64,000 nt of DNA from Vanrija pseudolonga (lineage: Eukaryota > Basidiomycota > Tremellomycetes > Trichosporonales > Trichosporonaceae): contig NC_085850.1 in the NCBI RefSeq assembly GCF_020906515.1, positions 3,596,001 to 3,660,000 on the forward strand. Reading direction: 5' to 3'. Shown piece by piece: positions 42,573 to 52,987 of this stretch. Below the pieces are notes generated by a model. The model did no database searches and had not been told where the DNA came from. It saw only the letters and a program-made list of their open reading frames with translations. How positions within the stretch are numbered: position 1 is the stretch's first letter; the number at the start of each line of letters is the position of its first letter. Both the position numbers and the translations under genes were made by a program.

Positions 42573-44636
42573 TCAGTACTTTTCGTCGTTGGCTGCGAGC
42601 GCAGGGACGGTAGCAACCTCGCCGCTCTCTACGTGGGCCGCCTTGCCGCCCTCACGCTGAGTGTTCCACACGGCCTTCTCCTCCTCGGACCAGCTGAACT
42701 GGAAGGTGTCGAGGTGCTTGAAGTAGGTCGGGAAGAGGAATGCGCAAATGACAGACGCGACAGCGAGCACGATCCAGGGGATGATGAGGTTCGGGTCGTC
42801 GATGGCGGCCGAGCACGCAAGCGAGATGGCAGCCGCGATGGCAGAGTTGAACAGGGCGAGCGCGTACACGAGGCCCTTCATGCGGGGCGGCGAGCGCGTG
42901 TACGCGAGCTCGTACGAGGTCACGTTGACGAACAGCTCGCCGACGGCCGGGAAGAGAATGGGGCCGATCTGCCACCACAGGCTGACGGGCGACACGTTGT
43001 CGCACGCCGTCGCATAGTGCCCGCATGGCGACGTCGAGTACACCCTCCACTGGATGATGGCGGCCATGATACAGCCCACCGCGCCGAGGAGGAACCCGAT
43101 GCTCATGCGCCACATGGGCTTGAGCGGGTATCCGATACGGTCCAGGAACGGGTACAGGCCGTACGTGAGGATCGGGGTGGCAACGATGATGGAGAGCGAG
43201 TTGAACTGGGCAGAGGGTCAGTGGCGATGTGGCAGTGTGGCGAGTGGCACACCCACGTTTCCGATGACATCGTTCGGCACACCGTTGAGCGTCATGGCGA
43301 CACTCATGTCGTTCATCTGGTTTCCGATACCTCCATCGGCCAAGATGAAAATGGGGATCAAAGCGAAGACAGCGCACGCGGAGAAGCTTGGGCTTGTCAG
43401 AAGGGCAGAGGACGGGAGACAAGGGCACTCACGTCGCGCGGACCTCCTCGACGAACTTGTCATCCCAGTCGATCCCCTCGCGCTCAGCAACGGGCATGGA
43501 GCTAGGCTTGCCCTGGGACCACCACTCGTCGTTTGTGCGGCCAGTGCACAAGCGCAACGCGCCGCCCTTGGCAATGCAGCGCTTGACGAGGCGGTACACG
43601 TCGGGCACGACGCTGCCCTGAGGGGGCAGCTTGACGAGCTTGGGGTGGATGATAGCGAGCACGATGGGCATGAGCATGTACAGGATACCGGGGAGCAAGA
43701 AGGCGAGCCAGAAACCGACGAGACGCTCAGAGTACTGTGTGGCAACCGCGAACATGGAGCCGATGCTGTCGGTGTCAGCGCCAGCCGCGGCTACTGTACC
43801 CACTTGATGGCCCAGTAAAAGATGAGCATGTAGCGCTCGACCGTGACCTGCGGGTCGACGATGACGCGCTCGCCGCTCTTCGTGTGCGCAATAGTCGGCT
43901 CCTTGACCGGGCTCTGGTCGCACATGAGGGGCGCGATACAGGGCTTGATGAAGCCCGCCGCGAACGCGAGGATGAGGAGCGCGATGATGAAGGCGCCGAG
44001 CGAGCCGTGGGGGTTGGTGATGACCTTGGGGATGGCGGGGATGACGAGCAGCACGTGCGCGATGGCGCCGACGGCGGTGCCGACGCACGCCGTCTTGAAG
44101 CGGCCCCAGCGCGTGTCGGCGACGATGCCGCCCAGAATCGGGATCACGTACGCGAGGAACGTGAACATGGTCGTCAGCGCCGAGGCCGGCACACTGCCCA
44201 AGCCAAGCGCGCCGGCCGACTGGTTGGTGCCGTCGGCGCCCTTGGCGACCGCGCCGGCACCGTTGCCGCCCTTGGGGAGCGGGTTGTTGATGAAGTTGTT
44301 AAATGGCCCCGTGGAGCCGTAGTACGACGCGCGCTCCGTCAGCTCGATGATGCAGAGAGCGAGCGCTGCCCATCTGTGCGGCGCCACGACGTGTCAGCTG
44401 ATGCAAACCATCGCGCCACAGCCACCACTACCACACCACACTCACGGGAGAGCAGCGGGCACTCGCCGCAGCGTCTTCAGGTCGTCCTCTGTCGGCACCG
44501 TGTCGGGGTCGTGATCAGCCGGGACGACCACCGCGCCCTCGAACGTGCTCTTCTCATTCTTGCCGGACGCAAGTGCGACCTCGTTGCCGCCCGCCGTCGC
44601 GACGTAGTCTTCCAGTGTGTCGTTGTTCAGCACCAT
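42573..44636 (-). CDS. PTR2: POT-family di/tripeptide transporter
   Basis: Five exons (44636-44446, 44373-43804, 43765-43433, 43386-43257, 43205-42573) give 618 aa with about 12 predicted membrane segments. Family marks are the ELTERASYYG motif near the first helix (the E-x-x-E-R-F/A-x-Y-Y-G signature), the block VAPLMCDQSP-like segment (IAPLMCDQSP), the junction-spanning FYWAINIGS block, and the NGVPNDVIGNFNSL region that in fungal Ptr2 reads HGVPND. POT transporters are proton-coupled and import di- and tripeptides at the plasma membrane. The N-terminal 60 residues and the C-terminus are cytoplasmic and hydrophilic. The ATG at 44634-44636 is the first in frame with the conserved region through the first splice. 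Confidence 0.92.
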
Positions 44637-46127
44637 ACTATGCAGTTGTGGGGGCTCGCCTGCGTCCCCCCACCGCCAGGATATATGCCTCAGATAGAGT
44701 GGCGCGGCCACTCGCGCCGTGGGTGGACGGCGCCGCGCTGTCGCTCGCCTAGGCCCTCGACGCAAGATCCCTTCTCTCCGTCGCAATCACGGACGTTGGC
44801 ACCATCGCTCGCGTGCAACCTTCCCCTGGGCACGCGTGTCACTGAGGCGTCGCGCGGCTCACAGCAACCTCGCCTACAGAGGCTATTCATATCCCGTGGG
44901 TCCAGGGCGAAGTGGTTGGTAGCACACGGCTGGATCTGAAAGTACGGCGAAGCGCAGCGAGGGTCACCGCGATAAGACGCGGAGTCAGCCCTGCTGATCG
45001 ATCGGCCGGCGACTGCCGAGCTGCGAGACGGCCCGATACCGTCATGTCGCCGCGTGGTGCTCCAACTGCGTGGGGTACGGCGTGGGGTACTGCTTCGCTA
45101 AGTCGTGCTCCGCTGCGCTCAAGATAGCGCTCGAGACGCCGCTGGTTGGGCCGCCGAATCACGTCTCCCTCATGGGTCAATTGACGCCTCCGCGTCTCCC
45201 TCGTGGGCTGAACCAGCTTCATTGGGCCATTGTTTCGCATTCCGCGAGATAGTCGCAGTTTGCTTGTTTCCATGTCGGGGACATGGCTATTCACGGCTTC
45301 TCGTCAGCGAAGAACCGCCGGCGCACAGACTGCGCATAAGCGAGTTGCGAGGTGGACGCATGGCGCAGTGTGCTACACGCTTGCCGACCCCAGTGTCACC
45401 GGCCCTCTGGCTGGGGTATGAGTGTCAAGTTAAGTACCGGCACCAGTCATGTCCGTCCTGTCGGATCTTGCACAATGTCTCGGGCAAGCATGGCGACAGC
45501 GGGGCGACGGTGGTCTGACGACAGGGGAGTGGTCTGTGCAGGCTCGGTCAGGTGGTGGTGGCGGTGGCCGCATATCCGTCGGTACAACAACAAACTCCTT
45601 TGTCTCTTCTCCACAACATATGTAAGTATCTCCGTCTTATGTACCGGCCGATTTCTCGGCCACTTAGCCAACCGGAGAGGGCGAGTTTGTGGACACGGCG
45701 CATTCCAAGCCCACTGCGCCGGATCATGCGGCACCAACCCGTCCAACCCCCCACCACTTCGCTCACTCTGGCTATCTAGCACGGTCGTCGGCCGCATCAT
45801 GCCACCATGCCACTCGTCCACGGGCGGCTGTTACGGCGGCGCAGATCCGTCGTCGAGCGGCTTTCGGCGGCTACACACCGGCGGCACATCTCTTAACTCC
45901 GCCCGCGGCGATCTCCACACCAGCCACTCCACAACCCCACATTCGTTTCACGACAACGCATTGTGCGGCGCGGAAGACAGAACTGATCACCGCTATGTGT
46001 TTCTCGCATTGCACTTCTGTGATCACCGCTCGCTCAATCTCGCTACAACTACTAACCCCGTGGGGACGGGGAAGGCCGCTTGGTAATCTCTTGCCACCAC
46101 TCGCAACATGGCGACGTCGACGACCAT
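44637..46127. other. intergenic, upstream of the peptide transporter
   Basis: 1.5 kb of promoter plus the 3' region of the isomerase gene. Overlapping open frames (for example 45352-46086) lack coding features. No repeats or RNA genes were recognised. Confidence 0.5.
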
Positions 46128-47304
46128 TTAGAGCTTGGCCTTGGCGGCCTTCTTGGCCGCTGCCTCGGCCGCGAAACGTGCAATCGCGTCCGCGTGTGCC
46201 TGGCTCGCGCGACACTTCTCGACAGTCGCCATCTCCTCCTTGTTGATGCGGTGGAGCTCCTTGCGGATCTTTGGCGACTTGGTGAGGGACTTGGAAGCGA
46301 CTGGGCGTGGGTCAGAGGAGCGCCGCGACTACGACTCACTGATGCTCTCGGGCACGAGGTTGTTGAGGACCGCCTCAACCTTGCGCACGACGGCCGTCTG
46401 CAAGCCCTCGGCGGGGAGCACCTCACGGATAAGGCCAGAGTGCTCAATGTCCGCAAGGGGCACAGTCTCGGCGAGGTAGAGAAGGCGGCTGGTGACGACC
46501 GGGCCGAAGAGGGGAGGGAAAAGCACCGAGCTGCAGCCCTCGAGACAGATGCCGATGCGCGAGAAGGGCGTCGTGAGTGTCGTCTCGGGCGCAGCGTACA
46601 CGATGTCAAAGTGAGGCAGCATGGTCACGGCGATACCGTACGCCGGACCCTGGAGCGCGGCGACCAGGAGCTTGGGGAAGTCGATGAGCGCGTCAATGTA
46701 GTCGCTGCGGGAGGTCAGTTGTGCTCGCCCAGAGGGACACGGGGTTCCAGGACACGGCGATGCGTCGCGTTCGAGAGTGCCGCGGTGAAACACGTCTTGC
46801 GTCTGCGTCGCCGGGCAAGCCTGCCACTCCCTCCCCGACGAGCATGACCGGCGATGCTCACAACGAGCCCTCTCGCATGCCATGTCCACCCTCCATCGCA
46901 CTCACCGAGCAGGGTTCTCGCCCTTCTTGATGTCACCGCCACCCATGCCCCCGGGGCTAATGGACGCGCCGGACGAGAAGAAGCGACCGGTCGAAGTGCT
47001 AAGGTTGTCAGTGCTGCGCTTGTCTTGCTGCAAGGCTCACACGACGACGGCAACGACGTCCTTGTTGGCCTTGGCATAGTTTAGGCCCTGGACGAGGTCC
47101 TGCCTGTGAGCATGTGCGCGAGCAGATCAGAACATACCCTGTCTGTGCGGTGTCAGTCATTACTCTCTCCCCAAAAGCCCACGTACACTTCTGGATGGTC
47201 AGCGAGTTGAGGTTGCCGGGCGTGTTGAGGCGGAGCTCCAAGACGCCGGACGGGTGGAGGGTCGGCACGACCTCCTTGAGGGTGGGGAGCTGGGCGGGCG
47301 ACAT
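46128..47304 (-). CDS. peroxisomal enoyl-CoA hydratase/isomerase
   Basis: Five exons (47304-47189, 47103-47041, 46998-46906, 46704-46340, 46300-46128) give 269 aa of the crotonase fold. Conserved parts are NTPGNLNSLT, VVTSTGRFFSSGAS (the first oxyanion-hole loop), LVAALQGPAYGIAV (the second oxyanion-hole loop, G-P-A-x-G) and TTPFSRIGICLEGCSS, where a Glu follows the position used as catalytic base in delta3,delta2-enoyl-CoA isomerases. The protein ends Ala-Lys-Leu, a strong PTS1 signal, so it should act in peroxisomal beta-oxidation of unsaturated fatty acids (Eci1/Dci1 type). The third intron is unusually long (201 nt). Confidence 0.9.
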
Positions 47305-49206
47305 TGTGCGTGTGCGTCGAGTAGAATACTGCTGCGTATGCGTGGTGACTCCCTGCCAGTTGGTTGCACCTTGGTTTCTTTTAACAACACACTGTTGTCG
47401 TCGCTGCTTGTGGGGAGGTGGTGGTGGGGGATGGCATGGTCAGTGGCCGAGTTGCCGGATGACGATCCACCAAACAGCCGGGCCCCACAAACGTAAGCAA
47501 CAATGACATTCTAATGACAACAAAGCTGACATTAGCCCTTGTCCAGAGTGGATTCTAATCCACGTCTTGACAACCCCTAATAACCTCGGGGATGGCCGAT
47601 GCGGCGGATTCCAGCCCGACCTTATCTGGCGGCGATCAGATCAGCGCTGTCCGTCATCATTCGGCGACATTGTCTCTGACAAGCCCGAATCAAAGGACCT
47701 CGTCCAACCCATACCGCAACACAGCCAGCGCTTAGGCTGCCGTCGGTTGCCTCGCCTCGCCTCGTCTCGCCTCACACCTACGCGCTTGGCAGGTGGGTGG
47801 AGGTGGAGGAGCTCGGTGTGCACCGAACTCGCTTCGCGGCGCCGTCGTACCGAGGCCGAAGATGACCTGAGCGGTCGCCGTGGGTTGCAGAGGTCCAGAC
47901 CTGCCTCCGAGATTGGCGGGGCGTTGCCAGGACGCGCCCGCGACGTCACCGTGCGCGCTGACCACCGGAGTGGAGGTCATAGCGCGTACGACGCGCCTAC
48001 GAGGCAGGCCAGTCGGCTAATGAGCCCACTCCCTCGTCCACGCAGAACGGCCGCTCCTGCGTCAGCGCCAGCCTCGGGCATCAAAGGACTCCAGTTATGC
48101 CGGTCTGGGACGAGTTCATGTCATGGGTACAGAGGATGCAGCGTGGCGCCGGTAAGAAGCTGAGTCTCGCCAAAGCCGAGGGCACTTCTCTCGTTTGTCG
48201 AGTGCCACACTTCGCCCCACTATCCGTGCTTGCGGTTCTTGAGACGGTTAGATCTCCGGTACGGTGGCCACTTAGTGGGGAAGATTACGAGGAGGTGAAC
48301 GAGGTGCACTGGGGACCATCGTGGAGGTCTTCTTGGCTTTGAGGAAGGCTCTCTTCCTTCCTCCGCCGGCGGCAAAACGAGCTGATAGTCCAATGGGCCC
48401 ACCTGTCGCAAGTAGGTACCACAACTAACCTCACTAGCGATATTTCAACGACTGCCAGACACCATGGGGAGTATTCTGACGAGATGAGTGGAGTTTCGCT
48501 CTTGGAGGGACTCGATGAGCGCACGTCCCTCACCGTGAGCCATGTCGAGGTATCCTTCCCGACCACCCCAGAATATCCGCCACAGTACCTCCACCTACAT
48601 CCACAACACCCATACACCCCAAAGCAAGTTCCAGGACCCTTGGATATGTGTAGGGGCCTCGTGGAACCATAGCGGAGGCATCTGTGGCACCTCGGCGCCA
48701 CGCCCACACAGCCGCGTTGCCGCTCGACCCCGCGCCGTGCGGCCGGAACACGTCGAACGGCGCGGCACATATCACAGACACAGGTCACATGAACGCGGGG
48801 TAAGCTGCGGTGATGGAGAGATATCCGGATGCGTGGGACCCAGTGACTCGGGGCTGCTCTTGTGTGGCACAGATATCCCTACACTGCCACACCGTCGTCG
48901 AGCCCAAGGCCGTCTTACCGCCAGCCCACCCGTCTTTCCGGCTGGATTGGGCTGGGGATTGTCTTCCCCCGCGCCGGTAATCCTTGCGCCGGGGGGTGTC
49001 AGCTGCGTGTCTCTGGGGTTGCTGCCCGCGGGGCTGACGTTGTAGAGGGCCAATCGCTCGTGGCCCCGCAGTGGTACTCGTGTCCAGGGGAGCTTGACCG
49101 GCGAGGCAGGGGTGGCGCCTTGTTGACGTTCTGGGGCTCGTACTGTAGCTCCGTGGCACAAAACGCTGCTCTCAGCAGGCATTGCCCTCACGCCCCCGCA
49201 TTCAAC
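47305..49206. other. divergent intergenic region
   Basis: 1.9 kb between the isomerase and amino-acid transporter genes. No supported gene was seen. A small frame at 48097-48342 (81 aa) and minus-strand frames at 48285-48788 have no recognisable features. Confidence 0.5.
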
Positions 49207-50940
49207 ATGTCGGACTCCAAGCAAGACGGCAGCATCATCGTCACAGAGGTCAAGGAGGACGGCGACGTCGTCGAGCTGTACATGCCCAAGGGGCAGCGCG
49301 TTGTCGAGGACACGACCGACGCCGTCGACGCAGTCTTTGGCGCGCTCGACGAGAGCACGCAGTCGTACCGCTCTGTACGTAAGGAGGCTCTCCGCAGCGT
49401 CGCTGACACACGCCAGGTCACGAGCTTTGGCGCGTTCGCGCTTATCACCAAGGCGAACATCGGCCTCGGGGTGCTCTCCATCCCGCTCGTGTTCCACGTC
49501 ATCGGTATCGTGCCCGGCGTCATCTTGATCATCTTCATGGGCTCCATCGTCGGGTGTGAGTGGGGCCAGGAACGCAGCCTCGCCACGCTGACAAACACAG
49601 ACGCAGCCACTATGATCGGCAGCGTCAAGCTCAAACACCCCGAGGTGTACGGTATCGCCGACGCGGCGTATGTCTTTGGCGGGCGCTGGGCCAAGGAGGC
49701 ATGGTACCTCTTCTTCTGGCTCTGTGGGTGCACCTCCGGCGGCCAGAGCTGACCGTACCGTGCAGACTGCCTCGTCGCCGTATCGGGCTCGCTCGTGTCC
49801 CTCTCGGCAGCGCTCAACGCCGTCTCGTCCCACGCAGCCTGTACCGCCGTGTGGATCGGCGTCATCGCCGTCGCCGGCCTCGCGCTGGGCTTCATCCCTA
49901 CCCTGTCGCGCGTCTCGTGGATCGGATGGGTCGGCCTCGTCTTCCTAATCTCCGCGTTGCTCACCCTCACTATCAGCGTCGGTGTTCAGCCCCGCCCGGC
50001 TGATGCGCCCCGCCCCCCGGCGGCGTGGGACCGTGATATCCGTGTCGTGGGCCACCCTAACTTCGGAGAGGCGATGTGGGCCATCAGTTCTGTAAGTGTA
50101 CGGTCTGTGCATGGCCCCTCACATCGTGCAGGTGTCATTCGCATTCGGATCTTCGCCAGCGTAGTGAGTACACTCGTGTTTGTCGGCCGTCGGTTACGCC
50201 GAGACAGCCCCCCCTCTGCACGGACGAGCTCACCGACCCAAGCTTCAACGTAGTCTCCGAGATGCGTGATCCTCGAGCATACACGCGCGTCCTGATCGCG
50301 TCCATCAGTATCACCACCGTCCTTTATCTCGTCCTCGGCGGCGTCGTCTGCGCTTTCTGTGGACAGTACATCTCGTCCCCGGCTCTCGGCTCAGCCGGCC
50401 CCTTGATGAAGAAGGTGTGCTATGGCCTGGCCATCCCTGCCCTCGGCGCAACGCTTACCATCTTTGTCCATGTGAGTCATCGTCGTGGTTGTGTCAGTTG
50501 TGTCACGCGCTCACCTTGACCAGCTTGGGGGCAAGCACATCTTCGTCCGCGTCCTCTCCGGCTCGCACCACTTGACCCATTCGACCAAGACCCACTGGAT
50601 TGTGTGGTCGGCTTGTGTCTTCTCATCAGCATTTTTGGGGTACATCATCGCATCAGCAATCCCCGATTTTGGCTCGTTTGTCGGGCTCTTCGGTGCCCTC
50701 GTCAACCCGGCCGTCGCGATCGTCCCCTACGGCGCCATGTGGTGGCACGACAATTGGCGTCCCGTCAAGCCCGAGCAGCGCACGCTCAAGCTCTGGGCCC
50801 TGCTCGCCCTCAACATTTTTATTACGTTCACCGGCTTGTTCATCACCGTTGCCGGGACGTACGGGGCCGTCATCGATTTGATCAAGTCCAGCGCGTCTGG
50901 CGGTCCGTGGAGCTGCAAGGACAACTCGGGTGGCAGCTAG
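49207..50940 (+). CDS. amino-acid transporter, AAAP family
   Basis: Six exons (49207-49555, 49601-49723, 49766-50091, 50132-50163, 50243-50471, 50524-50940) give 491 aa with about 11 membrane segments. The hydrophilic N-terminus (about 75 residues) is followed by the family's first helix with KANIGLGVLSIP. The HPEVYGIADAAYVFGG loop, the VSFAFGSSPAYFNVVSEMRDP segment (encoded across a 32-nt exon) and the KHIFVR block are typical of fungal AAAP proteins related to Neurospora mtr. These carry neutral and aromatic amino acids across the plasma membrane by proton symport. Substrate specificity is not deduced. The ATG chosen directly precedes SDSKQDG. Confidence 0.92.
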
Positions 50941-51424
50941 TGTGGCAGTTGAATGAGTACGTTATCGGGGGCAGCCCCGTGACCCGAGGATCCATCAAGT
51001 TAGCAGTCGTCCTAGTCACCCCGCGGCCCGTCGTCGTTGTTGTCCAAGATGTCGTCGTTGTAGTGAGAAAAGTGAACAAGAACAAGGTTAAAAGCTAGTG
51101 TGGTATGCAGATTATGAAGTGATTCCAAAGTCAGTGTCACGTGACTTGATTTTCCCAAATCGGTCTGCCGAGCCGGAAGCCGTCCCAAGTCGAAATCCGA
51201 GTCTGAATCCTCGACGACGACGCGATCAACCGAGTCGACAACAGCAACTCGCGCGACAAACATCGACTTGGCATCCTCAAAGCTGGCTTATGCTACAGCG
51301 CCTGATACGAGCAGCACAATTGAGCACCAGGAGACTACACCAAACTAGACCGCTGCCTCGCTTTCAAGCTCCGCGACCCATCCCTGCTCCTCCACTTCAC
51401 CCCTCTCTCGTCCGTGCCTTCGCC
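50941..51424. other. intergenic, promoter and leader of TYR1
   Basis: 484 bp. It includes the TCACGTGA site at 51137-51144 and an open frame in phase with TYR1 from the upstream ATG at 51290. Confidence 0.6.
51137..51144. promoter_or_regulatory. TCACGTGA palindrome upstream of TYR1
   Basis: A perfect palindrome 281 bp before the assigned TYR1 ATG and 146 bp before the upstream in-frame ATG. It is identical to the sites near RPS5 and at 34208. Confidence 0.5.
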
Positions 51425-52987
51425 ATGAGCACGACTGCCTCAACCTCGGCCGTCGCCGGCAAGCCCGTCATCGGCATCATCGGCATGGGTGACGTGAGTC
51501 GACTTGGACTAGGAGTTCCGCAGGCAGCTGACGCCGGGCGCTAGATGGGCCGACTCTACGCGACCAAGCTCAGCGCAGGCGGACACCGCGTCGTCGTGTG
51601 CGACAAGCCCGAGCTGTTTGAGAACCTATCCACCGAGTTCGGGGGCAGCGGCATCGAGGTCCTTCAGGACGGTCACGCCGTCTCCCGTCTCGCCGACTTC
51701 ATCGTCTACTCGGTCGAGGCGGCTGCGATCGGTGCCGTCGTCCGGCAATACGGCCCCAGCACCAAGATCGGCGCAACGGTCGCCGGCCAGACCAGCGTCA
51801 AGGCCCCAGAGAAGGAGGCGTTCGACAAGTACCTCCCTGCCGACGTCGATGTTGTGTCGGTGCACTCGCTGCATGGGCCTAGCGTCACGACCGAGGGGCA
51901 GCCTTTGGTGAGTCGTCCGGACGATCGACGCCGCACGGCTCGCGCCCCGACACGAGAGAGGCTTGGCTCATGCTCCCTCCTAGATCATTATCCACCACCG
52001 TGGCCCACAGGAGAAGGTCACTATGGTCGAGGACATCTTCAGGTCATTTAAGAGTCGCTATGTCTACCTGAGCTACGAGGAGCATGACGAGGTGACTGCC
52101 AACACGCAGGCCGTCACGCATGCTGCTTTCTTGAGGTAGGTGGGCTCGGAGTGGGACCAACGCCGAGCTCGCGCTGGTCGAGCGCAGTCCTTGCTATCCG
52201 TCGCTTGGACCGTGCTGATGGCGACAGTATGGGCATGGCCTGGAAGAACGGCAGCAGCTACCCTTGGGAAGAGACCAAGTGGGTGTCCGGCATTGAAGTT
52301 GTCAAGGTCAACATTACTCTGCGAATCTACGCTGCCAAGTGGCATGTGTACGCCGGACTCGCCATTTTGAACCCGGCTGCTCAGCGTCAGATCCAGCAGT
52401 ACGCCCGGAGCACGACCGAGTTAATGAAGCTCATGTTGGGTGGGCACCGTGATGAGCTTGCACGCCGTGTGTGGGCAGCGCGAGAGGCCGTCTTCGGCTG
52501 GGGGCCGAATGAGGACGCAGTTCATGACGAGGACGGCGGACGACGACCAATCCTGTTGAGCGAGGACATTCTCGATCAGTTCTCTTTGGGCGAGTACGAC
52601 AAGAAGCGCGACGATCAGCCCAACTCGCACTTGAGTCTTTTGGCAATGGTGGACTGCTGGGCCGCGCTCAACATTCACCCCTTCGAGCACCTTGAAGTCG
52701 CCGGAACCCCAGTGTTCATGCTCTGGATCGGTGAGCTTTATTATCCTTCCCCGCTGCGTGGCAATCTCTAATATCCTGCAGGTGTTGCGGAGTATTTGTT
52801 CCGATCGCGCGAGAGGCTCGCAGCAGCAATCGACGCGGGCCTGGCGGACCGTGTTTTCCGTGCCGACGATCTCGAGTTTACAATTGCTGCCCGCGGATGG
52901 GGCGAGTGCGTCAGCTTTGGCAACTTTGATCTCTATGAGAGGCGATTCCTCGACACTGCGAGTGAGTGGACAAACGCGTCCGAGTAG
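51425..52987 (+). CDS. TYR1: prephenate dehydrogenase (tyrosine biosynthesis)
   Basis: Five exons (51425-51493, 51545-51907, 51984-52135, 52228-52730, 52782-52987) give 430 aa. The N-terminal Rossmann fold has VIGIIGMGDMGRLYATKL (the first intron falls inside the G-x-G-x-x-G-type loop) and VVVCDKPE at the end of beta 2. The DVDVVSVHSLHGPSVTTEGQPL and IIIHHRGPQEK blocks and the HDEVTANTQAVTHAAF segment (catalytic His region) match fungal Tyr1. The enzyme oxidatively decarboxylates prephenate to 4-hydroxyphenylpyruvate using NAD(P). The frame is open upstream to an ATG at 51290, which would add 45 residues. Length fits the yeast enzyme (about 450). Confidence 0.93.

Noticed and set aside
47041-47188. 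A 5-nt microexon (ACAGG) in the enoyl-CoA isomerase first intron
   Set aside because: Including it breaks the frame into the DLVQGLNYA block. A single intron 47104-47188 gives an intact crotonase sequence.
47555-47600. tRNA-like hairpin (GTGGATT/AATCCAC) in the 47.6 kb region
   Set aside because: No T arm, B-box or acceptor stem could be found around it.
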